This document shows positions 33,639 to 45,075 of a stretch of 64,000 nucleotides of DNA, one piece after another; position 1 is the first letter of the stretch, and each line of letters opens with the position of its first letter. The DNA comes from Phragmites australis (Eukaryota > Streptophyta > Magnoliopsida > Poales > Poaceae), in assembly GCF_958298935.1 (NCBI RefSeq), contig NC_084941.1, positions 21,256,001 to 21,320,000 on the forward strand, in the 5' to 3' direction. The notes below the pieces were generated by a model. It was not told the origin of the DNA, did no database searches, and saw nothing but the letters and a program-made list of their open reading frames with translations. Position numbers and translations under genes: made by a program.

Positions 33639-34560
33639 TCAAGCATCTTGCCAAATGCTCGGATAATATTTCTTCAAGTATTTCCCATTGATAGCATGAG
33701 GCATCTTGCCTCCTTGTACATATTGTAGCATGTATGAATTCCCAAGCACAATCCCTACAACTTTAAAAGGACCTTCCCAACTAGGAGACCACTTCCCAAA
33801 TTTATTATCTTTAGACCCAATAGGTAAAATCTTCTTCCAAACTAAATCCCCTATTTGAAACAATTTTGCCTTTACTTTCTTCTTGTAGGTTTTAGCTACT
33901 CTCAACTTATTCTTTTCAAATTCTCTCAAAGCTTTAAGCCTTTCATCATTGAGGTTATCTACTCTATCTATCATTGCATTATAATAATCACTGGCTGACA
34001 AGTCATTTTGTCGTACCACTCTCAATGCGCCAAGATTTACCTCAACGGGCAAAACGGCCTCTTGTCCATACACCAACTCATAAGGAGTAACCTTAGTAGC
34101 ACTATACCTAGATATACGGTGAGCCCACAATGCTTCACTCAAAACCTCATGCCACCTTTTTGGATGTTCTTCTATCTTCTTCTTTATAAGCTTAATCAGG
34201 GTTTTATTGCTAGACTCGGCTTGCCCATTAGCCTGAGCATAATATGGTGAGGAATTGAGAAGCTTAATTCTAAATGATTCGGCAAACTCACGCACTTGAT
34301 GAGAAATAAAAGAAGAACCTTGATTTGTAGTTAAAGTTTATGGAATACTGAATCTATGAATAATATGTTCTAAAATAAACTTTATTACCTCTTTGTGTGT
34401 CATGTTCTTCAAGGGAACGGCCTCAGTCCACTTTGTGAAGTAATCCGTAGCAACCAAAACAAAATGATGACCTTTGGAAGGTGAAGGATGAATTTAGCCG
34501 ATGAAATCGAAATCCCATCCTCGAAACAGTCATGGTTTGATGATAGGATTCAACATTGAA
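33639..34560 (-). pseudogene. Second gypsy element: integrase
   Basis: Minus strand, upstream to downstream: GWDFDFIG*IHPSPSKGHHFVLVA, YFTKWTEAVPLKN, then TLTTNQGSSFISHQ where TDQG is expected, so the second catalytic Asp is Asn (codon 34323-34325). The frame 34295-33639 holds the rest: SPYYAQANGQAESSNKTLIKL with the Glu kept, ALWAHRISRYSATKVTPYELVYG, and a C-terminal WEGPFKVVGI domain ending KKYYPSIWQDA. Stops occur before the TTNQG motif. Inactive integrase. Confidence 0.88.
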
Positions 34561-35143
34561 GCAGGAGCTAACTGTATATCACCAAACTTTTGGCATGCTT
34601 CACATCCTTTGTAATATCTAAAGCAATCATCAAATATAGCCGGCCAATAAAATCTAGTTCTCCTTAGCAACCACACCATTTTGTGAGCCGACTGATGTGT
34701 TCCACAAATACCTTCATGTACTTCACCTATAGTAATTTTACTTTGCTTCGAACCTAGACATTTTTGAAGCGACCCATCTATGGTTCAGCGATATAATTCA
34801 CCATCCAACATCATATATTTTAACGCATGTTGCCTAGTCTTTCTATCTACCAATGAACTAGGATTTTCTAAATATTCGATCATCGGCTTTCTCCAATCAC
34901 TAGACATATGCAAATCTGACTTTTTGAGCAAAACCTAACCTTCTTCCTGTTGTTCAGCCAAAAGAACACTAGCACAAGCTAACAACGGTTTTTCTAACAC
35001 AAAGAACATCCTTCTATTCACTCAATAACCAGATGTTTGCTGCACTAAATCATTTGCCCTCATATTCTCTTCTCTACATATGTGAACGGTGGTGAAATCC
35101 TCAAAACTTGCTATGATATCTAAGCATCTATCTAAATAGCTAT
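34561..35143 (-). pseudogene. Second gypsy element: integrase zinc-finger and linker, heavily decayed
   Basis: The minus translation, with several stops and frame changes, includes fragments consistent with the HHCC region and the linker after RNase H (FDDCFRYYKGCEACQKFGD-like wording at about 34560-34625; GEVHEGICGTHQSAHKMVW at about 34670-34730). It connects RNase H with the integrase core. Confidence 0.6.
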
Positions 35144-35842
35144 TTAGTGACCATCAAAGCATTGATAAACTTTAGAAACTTGCTGCACCACTAACAATGA
35201 ATCACCAAACACTTCTACATGTGTCACGCCCATAGACTTTAAAATTTGCAAACCTAACAAAAGAGCATCGTACTCGGCTTGATTGTTGGTACAAAAGTAT
35301 TCTAAGCAAACCGATGTTTCAAAAATAACACCTCTAGGGGAAATTAAAACAATGCCAACACCTTGACCTTCTCTACAAGTCAAGCCATCAAAGTATAATT
35401 TCCATAGACACACACTAATCAAACTAACCAATGCATCACTATCAATACGATGATCAACAACAATATCAGCAATGATTTGGCCATTCATAGATTTTAACAG
35501 TTTATAAGCCAAATCATATTCAATCAAAGCATTGGCCCACTTTCCGATTCTACCACTCAAAATCGGCTTTTGCAATATGTACTTAATAACATCGGTTTGG
35601 CATGCAACCACACAAGTACTAGAAAGCAAATAATGTCTCAACTTTGTGCATCCATAGTACAAAGATAAACATAATTTTTCAATAAACGCATACCTTGTTT
35701 CCGCACCCAAGAGACGCCGACTAAAATAAGTGATCGCATATTCTTTCCCTTCGCTTTCTTGCGTAAGAACAACACCTATTACCATCTCTTGTGCAGCAAC
35801 ATATAGCCAAAACGGAATCCCGGCATTAGGCGCCATTAACAT
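35144..35842 (-). pseudogene. Second gypsy element: RNase H domains
   Basis: The minus frame reads PFWLYVAAQEMVIGVVL, ITYFSRRLLGAETRY, LRHYLLSSTCVVACQTD (RT-linked RNase H) followed by KLYFDGLTCREGQGVGIVL, TNNQAEYDALLLGLQIL and VEVFGDSLLVVQQV (second, archaeal-type RNase H). Dual RNase H again indicates the Tat lineage, but a different family from the element at 2.4-14.8 kb. Confidence 0.88.
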
Positions 35843-35899
35843 GGGAGGTGATGATAAATATTTTTTGATATCATCAAATGCTCATTGCTGCTCTGCCCC

Positions 35900-37054
35900 C
35901 TAAGTAAAACCGGCTTCTTTCTTTAACCGAAGTATGGGAGTAAAAGCACTAATCTTGCCGGATAAGTTAGATATGAAGCGTCTTAAATAATTGACCTTTC
36001 CCAGCAATTTTTGGACCTCTCTTTTTGATTGTGGCGCTCCCAACTTATCTATGGCCACTGTTTTTTTAGGATACATCTCTATGCCTCTTTCATGTATTAT
36101 GAAACATAAGAATTTGCCCGCCGATACACCAAAAGCACACTTAAGTGGGTTCATCTTTAAACCATACCGACGCATTCTTTCAAAAGCTAAATGAAAATCG
36201 GCTAAATGACTATCCATAGCATCCGATTTGATAACAATATCATCGATATAAATCTCCAAGATGACACCAAGCAAATCATGAAAGATCAAATTCATAGCTC
36301 TTTGATAAGTAACACCGGCATTCTTTAAACCAAATGTCATAACAACCCATTCAAATAAACCAACAAAACCCAGGCAACGGAAAGCCGTTTTAGACATATC
36401 TTCTTCGGCCATGAAAATTTGATTATAGCCTACATTACCATCCAAAAAACTAATAACTCTATGACCCAAAGCATCATTAATCAACATATCGGTGATGGGC
36501 ATATGATATTTATCTTTAGGAGTAGCTTTATTTAAATCTCTAAAATCAATGCATACTCTCAACTTACCACTATTTTTCTTCTCAACCGGGACAGTATTAG
36601 ATATCCATTCAGCATATCTACATGGACGAATAAACCCTGCAGCGAGCAACCGGCTTATTTCTTCTTTGATTCACCTATACATGTTAGGATTAAACTTTCT
36701 AGCTGGTTGTTTGTGAGGTCTAAAACCTGACTTTATGGGAAGCCGATGCTCCACAAGCTCACGGCTAAGTCCCGGCATCTCATGATACTCCCAAGCGAAA
36801 CAATCGATATATTCTTTGAGTAATGCAATCATTTCGCCTTTTTGAACATCATGCATGTTTTTATTCATAAATGTCGGCCTAGGAACAGTACTATCTCCTA
36901 TATCTACCTCTTCTAATGGATCAGCCAACAAAAAACCTTGTCCTAGCTTTTCTATCTCATCAAAATCATCAATAGTCTTACAAATATCGTTCCTTTTAGA
37001 CCAATATTGCTCCACACGCTGTTGCAACCATTCTAAATTACTTTGTTTATCCAT
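35900..37054 (-). pseudogene. Second gypsy element: reverse transcriptase
   Basis: Two blocks in one order, 37054-36671 (linker to RT, DCFAWEYHEMPGLSRELVEHRLPI) and 36649-35900, separated by a stop. The RT shows VCIDFRDLNKATPKDKYHMP, SFLDGNVGYNQIFMAEED, and the active box EIYIDDIVIKS, with ERMRRYGLKMNPLKCAFGV and a connection domain LGKVNYLRRFISNLSG. The YIDD catalytic residues are present. A stop just before 35900 cuts it from RNase H. Confidence 0.9.
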
Positions 37055-37278
37055 TTATAACATTACATTGCTGAGCCGAGATGAAGAAATCGTATGTACA
37101 GACACGGGTACAAAACCATCTCTAATACACTAAGAAAATCATACCCCAAAAGGTCTTGACCGAAGAGATACTGTACATTCCCATGTTGTCAATCTACCGA
37201 AGCATCAGCCAAAGTAACAAAAGCCGATGTATCCGCATGTACAACCTCTATTTCATCATTTACCCATTAAATCAAGAA

Positions 37279-37893
37279 TTAGTGCAAACTAGAAGATACA
37301 CAATGATTTGCATGAATCCAATCACGGCATAATAAAATGTTGTAGTTACCTTGCAGGTCGGCGACGAAAAAAGCCGTAGGGACTGTCTTGCTCCCAATGG
37401 TGAGCTCCATGAAAATTACACCTTTTGCCTCTGTAGGCTCGCCGGTGAAGCCGTTAAGCACCAAGTTTGTCTTTATGAGCTCTTTATCTTCTTTCCCTAG
37501 CTTCTTGAAAACTGAATATGACATTAAATTCACGGTGGCTCCACCTTCCACTAGCATTCTCAAAATCAGCCTTCCATCAATATGCCCCTTGACATACAAT
37601 GGTCTCAAATGTTGGCTCGATTCTTTGGGCTTTTCAAATATAGCTTCCTTCAGACCAAGATTTAGTTGAGCAGCCTCTTCATCCACAGCTTGAAACTCCG
37701 AAGGTAAAACAAAAACCATATTGATATCCATATTATCATGCAGCGGAGTGCCATCCCTAAGAATTGGAGAGTCTCCTAGCATATCATCTTCATCATCACT
37801 AGATGCCACAATAGGCTCTATGACTTGTTTCACTCTCCATTCTTGTCGAATAGGCACAATCGGCTTGATTTCATTGAATACTTGATCCCTCAC
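37279..37893 (-). pseudogene. Second gypsy element: aspartic protease, catalytic Asp changed
   Basis: The minus frame holds HLRPLYVKGHIDGRLILRM then LVEGGATVNLMSYSVFKKLG and GNYNILLCRDWIHANHC. Gypsy proteases have D-G-G in this position; here it is Glu (EGG). FADLQG-like and LLGRDW-like motifs (LLCRDWI) otherwise fit the family. A homodimer with Glu at the active site is not expected to cut. Confidence 0.85.
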
Positions 37894-37920
37894 CTTTTCA
37901 GCTCATGCTTCTCCCAACTC

Positions 37921-39575
37921 TTACTTTCTTAACCTTTGTAGCCTCCTCTTTTGGGAATGTGAGAGACCCCTAGGACACCATTGTGGCTGCAGCTTAGTCC
38001 CAGGCAGCAAGGACTTCTCCTTTTCAACCTTCCGATTGTCTGAACTAGCGATCAGCTTTGAACTAGAAGTGGCTTCTTGAACATCTGGTGCCATGGGCTG
38101 TTGTACTACTGTAGGTGGCGCCTCCTTAAGCTCAAGATCAGTTCCAAACACTCCTACAACTTCCCCTTTGTTGTTGCCACTTGATCTGTCAGCCGATTGC
38201 TTTTGCACTTTGCTTTCATCAACAACCGACTATTTTTCTTTTGGTTCCAGATCTGATTTCTCATTAGAAACACTCGTGTTCTTCAAACGATAGACCTTCT
38301 TAACATGTCTCCTACCCTCCTATCATTTGATTGATTTTTGGGATCAAAATGGTCTTGTCTAGGACGAGATAGTCTGTCGAATGCCAAAGGTCGTGGTGCT
38401 GTCCACCTCAGGTGAAATGGTGCAAATGGCATGGAAAGTGGTGCCCAAGGTGCACACCAACCCCACGGCGGACATGGAGGACAAACCATTGGAGGAGACC
38501 CCTACGTCATAGGCATTGGTGGTCCGAAAGGAGGGAACAGAGCTGCTGTAATATTATCCTCCATTGCCTCCTCCTCCCTTCAAACTCACACTTCGAAGGT
38601 GATCTTGGACGTTTAAGAGCATCGGGCCAGCTACCCCTTTTTTGGCCGGCCTTGCCACTCTCATACTTAGCTAAAAGTGTATCAAATGTAAGTTTTGGCT
38701 TCTCATGCTTCTTAAAAGCTTTGTTCTTATCTTCATTCACTTTCCAACGGCCAATTTCTAGACTTTTAGGTTTGATCATCCTTGGTCTTACATTATCATT
38801 ACCAATGATCACACTCTTGTCTTTAGATGATTCAGCTTGAGACAGCCGAACCAAGACCTTCTTCCCTTCAAAGTTCATCATGTTGACGGGGAATGGATCA
38901 TCATCCAGCTTCATCTTAGAATTTTCAGCAAACTTCAATCGTCCTTCATTAATGGTCGATTGAATCTGTCGACAGAAAACATTGCAATCATTAGTAGCGT
39001 GAGAATATGAATTATGCCATTTACAATATGCACGTCTCGTAATCTCCTCAAGTGATGGAATAACATAATTAGGAGACAAACTAATTTGCTTTTCTTGTAA
39101 CAAGAAATCAAATATCCTATCACATTTAGTGACATCGAATGTGAATTTCATCTCTTCTTACCAATTCTTTTGTGGAGTCAGCTTTAATGCAGAGCACATG
39201 AATGGCTTAGATTTGGACTTCCATGCCCATTCAGCTACACATGTCCATGCTATCATCATCTGACAAATTTTTCTCATATTCAACTACATTAACACCTGGA
39301 CGATCCACCTTATGTTTTTTTACTAAACTTTTGAACCTTTCTATGTTCTTTGGCACGGCTTTCTTGATCCAAAGCTCGTTAAAAACTTGATTCACATATG
39401 AAAATTCTTGCCCCTCTAACCTCTCCTTGATGTGAGCATGCAACACGGCAAAAAGCTAACTCAGCTAGATCTCTATCAGAGAGCGAAACATTGAAACACC
39501 GGTTTTTAGTATCTCTGAATCTTCTAATGTATTCAAAAATAGACTCATTATACTTTGTGTAACCGATGTTAAATG
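37921..39575 (-). pseudogene. Second gypsy element: gag, 5'-truncated and fragmented
   Basis: In order on the minus strand: SIFEYIRRFRDTKNRCFNVSL (39575-39470), HIKERLEGQEFSYVNQVF (39430 on), KFTFDVTKCDRIFDFLL with a CxxH...C motif CKWHNSYSHATNDC (39151-38507), and CPRGLSHSQKRRLQRLRK before protease (about 37925-37980). Each block is in its own frame with stops between. The gag N-terminus and the 5' LTR are missing; at about 39575 the sequence changes to unrelated GC-rich DNA. Confidence 0.85.
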
Positions 39576-39930
39576 AATTAACCTTAACTCTGCCCTCTCC
39601 CTCCGTCCACCGCCCACCACCTGCTCTTCCTCCCCGACGAGGAGGGCCACCCCATGACGCCGCCGCCCCCGACGAGGTGGGGCCACCCCACACCCTGTCC
39701 CCCCACGGAGGAGGACCACACCGAGGAGGAACCATCGAGGATGAGCCACCGCCGCTGAGGAGGAGCCACCGCCACCGAGGATGAGCCGCCGAGCCGCCGC
39801 CACCGCTGAGGAGTCCGAGGCACCATCGCCTGAGCCACCAAGGAGGACTGCGCCAACGCCGCCAGAGTGGTGAGTAGCCATCCCCCTTTATACCCGGCCG
39901 AGCCATCGTAACCGGTGCTCTGGCCAAGCT
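39576..39930 (+). other. GC-rich block at the gypsy/CACTA junction
   Basis: The plus strand holds gaggaggagcc/gccgccgcc-type repeats (GC-rich coding-like, Pro/Arg/Glu-rich in plus frames, Gly/Ser/Trp-rich in minus frames). It probably belongs to the CACTA element on its right, as a first exon or leader, and marks where the gypsy gag was cut off. No product is claimed. Confidence 0.35.
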
Positions 39931-39971
39931 GTGGTCCTTTCTTGTGCTTTGTGATGCCCGGACATTGTGCC

Positions 39972-40130
39972 GCCGTGCTCTGTGATGCTTGACCTAGACT
40001 TGATGGTGCTCTGATGAATGTGGTGCTCTGTGTGATGCTATACACACGTGCTCTATGATGCTTGACCTAGACTTGATGGTGCTCTGATGGTGCTCTGATG
40101 AATGCGGTGCTCTGTGTGATGTTATATACA
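39972..40130 (+). repeat. ~86-bp tandem repeat (gtgctctg(a/t)gatg words)
   Basis: Two units contain gtgctctgtgatgcttgacc or gtgctctatgatgcttgacc, tagacttgatggtgctctgatg and gcggtgctctgtgtgatg. The motif ggtgctctgatg is itself repeated inside. Simple internal duplication. Confidence 0.8.
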
Positions 40131-41091
40131 CTTGTTAAACCGAATGCATCTAATTGCTATATGATCATGCTCTTAGGTATTTGCTATCTTGATCAGGATT
40201 TTTAGTTATTTTCATTTCCAATGAAGCTTTCAATTGATGATCTGTCGTGCAGAGCCTTTGTGGTAGTGCTATGTCTCTTAGGGGTCCCTTAGAATTATAA
40301 GACCTTCATAGAAATTTTAAGGATTTTAATCTTTAGGTATTCTTGATATTGTAAGATTGGATTGCGAAATATCTGAAACTTGATATTTTTTTAGAAACCC
40401 CTGAGAACAAGATAGTGTGGTTAATTAAATACATTACCCTTGTGAAAATGTGTAATTTTGCAAAATCACTATCACACCACGCAAGGAAGACTTCAACATT
40501 GGGGACAGACTTTCCACATTATCTTACACAGTAGCTCCAGAACTAGGAGGGAATCAAATATATGTAGTTGGAATATTTTTCAGCCGGTCTTATTTTTCTA
40601 AGAAAATTATGTGTAAATCCTATTATGTTTGATTTATTCACTGCTGGAAACCAGATATTTCTTGACAAAGCCACTTACACGCATGCTCCAGAACCGGGCT
40701 ATTATGAATTGATTGTCATGGTTGAGAGCTCATTATAGAGCCTTTTTTTATGAATTGATTTTCATGGTTGAGGCTCATCATAGAACCTTTTTTATTGTTT
40801 CAAGGGAGGATAATCTTGCTGAAATATTTGTGTGATTAGCAACAAGGGGTCAAGATTTGCTAGTTTTAAGTTGCCTTAGATCTTTCTTGAAAATGTTCCC
40901 AGGTTAAAGCAAAAAATGTTGGAACACCTCAACCTCTCCTTGATTCCTTTTCTTTCCTTACCCATTGCAATTTGAACTTTATTGCATCTTGCTTCACAAT
41001 GGCATATTGGAACCAAAATTTTTATTGATGAACCATTGCATACTTGTTAGTTTTTTCTAGGCAACAATAATCCAGCGGTCGAGTAAGTACC
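40131..41091. other. Unassigned AT-rich stretch upstream of the CACTA ORF
   Basis: No gene is recognised. Two near copies of 'tgaattgatt(t/g)tcatggttga' are about 55 bp apart (40700-40780). Probably an intron or leader of the CACTA transcript. Confidence 0.35.
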
Positions 41092-42948
41092 ATGGGGCAG
41101 AAGAGGACAGTAACCCCTAAGAAACCAAAAGCAAGCAGGATGTCGGATAGGAGCCCAAGCCCCCCGAAGAAACCAAAAGCGCAGAGGACGCTCGCAATAG
41201 AGGCCTCCCTGGCACAGAGGACACTCGCAATAGAGGCCTCCCTGGCACAGAGGCTGCTCGTAATAGAGGGCGCCCCGACACAAGATTGGGCGGGTGTAAG
41301 CAGGACATCAAATAGGAGCCCAAGCCCGCACCAGTTGTCCTCCTCCGATAGTAGCGAAAGCTCGAGCTCGTATCACAGCCCGAGCTCTGTTCTGTACGAT
41401 CGGGAGAGCCAACGTCGGGAAAGTGACAACGAGTACATCATGCCAAAGAGGTATTTAGTTGAGTCAATGCATTTTATACTTCTTAAATGGAGGAATATTT
41501 TTTATTTATGTCAACTCTCCTTTTTTTCCCTCTAGAGGGTGAGGGTGCAAAGATCTTTGCGTCAATCATCTGCGCCACAACATTGTACACCACAATCTTC
41601 TGCTCCCTCTGTGCCCGAAACTTTGGGTCCCTCTAGGGGTACGCTAAAACAAAGACGTGGCGAGCGAAGCAAAAAAAAGTTGTCATCCGGCACTTATACA
41701 ATAATGCAAGTCGGTGTTGATGGGGAGCCTGTTGCACCACATGAGGCCTGCACCAAATTCCGCAACAGTTACTGATTTCTTATCAAGGAGTACGTCCCAA
41801 TCACTATAACTGATTGGTGGTTGCTGTCGGAAGAGACGAAGGAGTTCCTGTAGGCAACATTGCAGAGAACCATTCGATTCCCCTCGGGAACAGAGGAAGC
41901 CACCAAATAGAATGCATTGAAAACTATTGGAAAGAGCTTCCGAGGCTGGAAGAGTGAGCTGAATAAGGACTTCATGAAGAAGAACTTTGCACCCTTTAAT
42001 AAATACGAAAAGATTACACCAAACTAATGGCCGGAGTTTGTTAGGCAGAAGACCACACCTGAGGCCATCAAACTAGGTGAATCTTTTAAGCACCTTGCGA
42101 AGAAGAACAAGTACCAGCATCACCTGGGCTCATTCGGGTACGCCCCCAAAATTTCTGAATGGAGGAGGCAAGAAGAAGAGGCTGTCCGTGCTGGGAAACC
42201 CAACCCTTTGGAAAATTGTGACGAGTGAAGTAAGAACTGGGTCTACTCTCGGTCAGAATGAACCGAGTCTGGGGACTTAGCCTTCAAATGCCCTAAGACC
42301 ATGGAAGTCACCCAGACCATTCAAGAGATTGCTAACAAAGGGTCTCTAGACACCGATAGGGAGAATGACCTGTTTACCAAGGCCTTGGGGAACAAGGAAC
42401 ACCTGGGTCGCACTCGAGGTATCGGATCAAAAGTGGGCTGGAAGCATGGCTTCCCAAATGTTGTGGGCCAGTCCATGACCTGTAAAAGATATAAGATGAC
42501 CCTAGAGGAAGAGATACAAGAACAGGTTAAGGTCTAGTTTATGAAAATGTGGAATGAAAAGGAGAAGGAAAGGGCAGCATTATTGATGATAGAGCAACCA
42601 ACTAGCCCACGCTTTCGGAGAAGCGTCGGGTCCATGCAGGCCAATAACCTGAGATATCTTGTGGATGATAACACAGAGGCTACCCCTTGCATGCTACATG
42701 TTCCGGTCGGCAAGGGAGACTTGACTATTGAAGCTGCCAAGGGCTAGGCCATTCCAAGCCGTGTGTTTCAGAATCAAGACATTCCGGCCGGTTACGCCAA
42801 GATACAAGTGGACTCAGTACAACCACTTTTCATGAAGTACAAGCTAGACATCAGCACACCTGAGGGTATCAAGATTCTCAATGAGGCTGTTGGCAAATTC
42901 ATTTTGTGGCCCAGACGAGATATCATCTTCTGCTGTCAGCAGTCATAA
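41092..42948 (+). pseudogene. CACTA second protein (TNPA-like region), decayed
   Basis: An ATG at 41092 starts a basic, Ser-rich N-terminus with a threefold 11-aa repeat (QRTLAIEASLA). After an intron-like gap (about 41450-41540) come segments DWWLLSEETKEFL, GKSFRGWKSELNKDFMKK, WPEFVRQKTTPEAIKLGES, LGSFGYAPKISEWRRQEEEA, and the C-terminal block HVPVGKGDLTIEAAKG, PAGYAKIQVDSVQPLFMKYKL. This set is typical of the second gene of grass CACTA elements. At least seven in-frame stops, mostly TAG or TGA, interrupt it. Confidence 0.8.
41179..41285 (+). repeat. 33-bp tandem repeat encoding QRTLAIEASLA x3
   Basis: Three consecutive 33-bp units (agaggac(g/a)ctcgcaatagag... and a diverged third) keep the reading frame of the CACTA ORF. 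The third unit reads QRLLVIEGAPT. Confidence 0.9.
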
Positions 42949-42949
42949 T

Positions 42950-43225
42950 TGTCAGTGCCACGGCCGCCCTCGAGCCCAGCATCTCTGCCTCAGGCACCTC
43001 CGCCCCAATACCAAGCCTCTCCGCCTCAGGCACCTTTGCCCCCGCGCCCAGTCTTTTTGCCTCAGGCACCTTCGCCCTCATGCCCAGCATCTCTGCCTCA
43101 GGCACCTCTGCCCCAATGCCAAGCCTCTCCTCCTCAGGCACCTTCACCCCCGCGCCCAGTCTCTCCGCCTCAGGCACCTTCGCCCTTGCACAGTCTCTCC
43201 ACCTCCGGCACCTTCACCTAAGCAT
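42950..43225 (+). repeat. Pro-rich tandem repeats in the CACTA ORF
   Basis: About eight units of some 36 bp with the words gcctctccgcctcaggcacc / ttcgcccccgcgccc. In the best frame they read (A/V)S-PPQAP-P-P, a proline-rich linker between the TNPA-like and protease-like regions. The unit types alternate, suggesting a higher-order repeat of two. Confidence 0.85.
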
Positions 43226-43379
43226 TGGAGAGTCCCTATCATGGTTACCCCATTCGAAAAGACTCTAACATCTCCGGGGAAGAGGTGGCTTCTGTCCTCA
43301 AAAGCAAAGGCATCATCCGCTCCGGAATCTCCAGCGAAGGGCGATCTGGCGAAAGAGACTGGCAAAACATTAAGTACCC

Positions 43380-44760
43380 GTCAGTTGGATTTCTTGCCTA
43401 CACCAGATGTTCCCGAGAAATATGATAATGGCAAGCCATTTCTGCCATTGTTTCAACTCCAAAAAGGTCCATGGGAGATGAGGAGATTCCACAAATGGGA
43501 CATGAGGCCATGCCACGCGCGCTTCTCCATAATCACTGCTCCTGTCCCCGCTAATGTTTATCTGAGCGAAGACTCTATCTCATGGTGTATTTTAAGGACA
43601 TGCACGCTTTATTCTGCTGCGACAAACTCGACATCAATCTCATAAGCGTGTGGTGTCTGTAAGTGCCTACAATTTACACCTACGTTCATATATCTACCAA
43701 TGTATGCTATAGAAGCTAATGACTACTGACTTGTTCTGTAGAATGCAATTTAACGATGCGGAAAAGTTGAAGTTACCGATCGGATTCATTAATCCGCAAC
43801 AAATTTCCCAGCCTAACTTGGTCATGAAGTTGAGGACTGATGACCCTAAGATTAAGGGAAAGAGTAACAAGGAGAAAGCAAGGGTCATAAGAGAAATGAT
43901 CAAATCACGCAGGCTTGAAATGTCAACCTACATAGGAAGGGATATGTTAGAAATGCAAGATAAGTACTACATCATGGCTCCCTACAACTTTAAGTAAGTG
44001 TGATACCTCAAAAACCTAACATAAGTATTCAACTTAATTGATCGATCAAGAACCTAATATAAATATTCATGTAGCGATTACTTTATTTGTATAATGCTGA
44101 TACCGAAGTTGAGCAGACTCGTGGTCCTTGACTCAGCCGTTCTCCCCCAAAAATCGTACCAAGATCTCATCGACGTTATACAAAGGTAAAGAAAATCCCC
44201 ATACATAAAATTCTTACAAATTAATTGATAATTGCTTATTGGCATTCAAATAGGGCGTACAAGTGGTACGTAATGAAAGGTAGGATACACGATGCGGCCA
44301 AGCCGGATGCGATGGCGGTTCATACATATTTTTCGGTAATAACACACCTCTAATGCTTGTATCTCACTATTTATGACGAAGAGTTTTATTGAACTAACAA
44401 ATATGTTGTGTTTTTATTTGAAGTGCCACAAGCAAGGTTTCAACACCATTCTTTATGCATATTATATTTGCCAATTTCTTAGGGTAAACAGGAGGTACAC
44501 AACGAACCCTGAGGATGTAAGTCATCATTAAGCTTGCACATTCTTATTTCGTTATGTTTCTGTTGTCAATAGTGTTTTAGCTCTTTAAGTTGTGCTTTCA
44601 TTTCAGGCACGGATGATTGAACCTACCCACACCTCTCTCAAAGACGAAGATATCCAAAACATCCAACGTGACATGTGCCGGTTCATCATGCACGAAGTCA
44701 TCCACAAGAGTGGCAGATTCTTCGATCTCGGAGGCGAAAATATATGCTCTTTATTATTTT
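43380..44760 (+). pseudogene. CACTA Ulp1-like cysteine-protease region, decayed
   Basis: Exon-like pieces: PFLPLFQLQKGPWEMRRFHKWD (about 43430), the block 43719-43997 (KLKLPIGFINPQQISQ..., YIGRDMLEMQDKYYIMAPYNF), ILYNADTEVEQTRGP region (about 44085), then SCHKQGFNTILYAYYICQFLRVNRRYT (about 44425-44500) and DEDIQNIQRDMCRFIMHEVIH (44640-44700). The family motif is KQ-P-T--CGYYVC; here the nucleophile position reads Y (LYAYYIC), so the catalytic Cys looks lost. Introns separate the pieces. Confidence 0.75.
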
Positions 44761-44784
44761 TGAATGAAATACATATCACAGATG

Positions 44785-45075
44785 GATCCTTATATCGCCC
44801 ACCTGTGTAAATCTACCTATCTACAGGCGGTTGCAAAAGAGAACGCCTATGAAAAGCTATTTTCACAGGTGGTTCACTTAAGGAACCGCCTATGATAATC
44901 GATTTACACAGGCGGTTCCTTAAGTGAACTGCCTGTGATAATATATTTTCACAGGCGGTCTCTTTTGCGCCTGTAGAAATCGTCCATTTCTACAAGCCTT
45001 CGATCACAGACGGGTTGGCTAAAGGCCTCTGCAAATAGGTTATGACCCGCATCTAAAAATAGTTTTTTAGTCATG
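44785..45075. repeat. CACTA subterminal palindromes
   Basis: Alternating cacaggcggttcc, ggaaccgcctatg and similar words in both orientations, including a long hairpin (gttcacttaaggaaccgcc / ggcggttccttaagtgaac, 44875-44937). Ends near 45070 with tttttagtc, which resembles a decayed TAGTG terminus. This is the probable 3' end of the plus-strand CACTA remnant. Confidence 0.75.

Noticed and set aside
38412..38840. 142-codon plus-strand ORF
   Set aside because: It is antisense to gypsy gag, which accounts for this strand's conservation.
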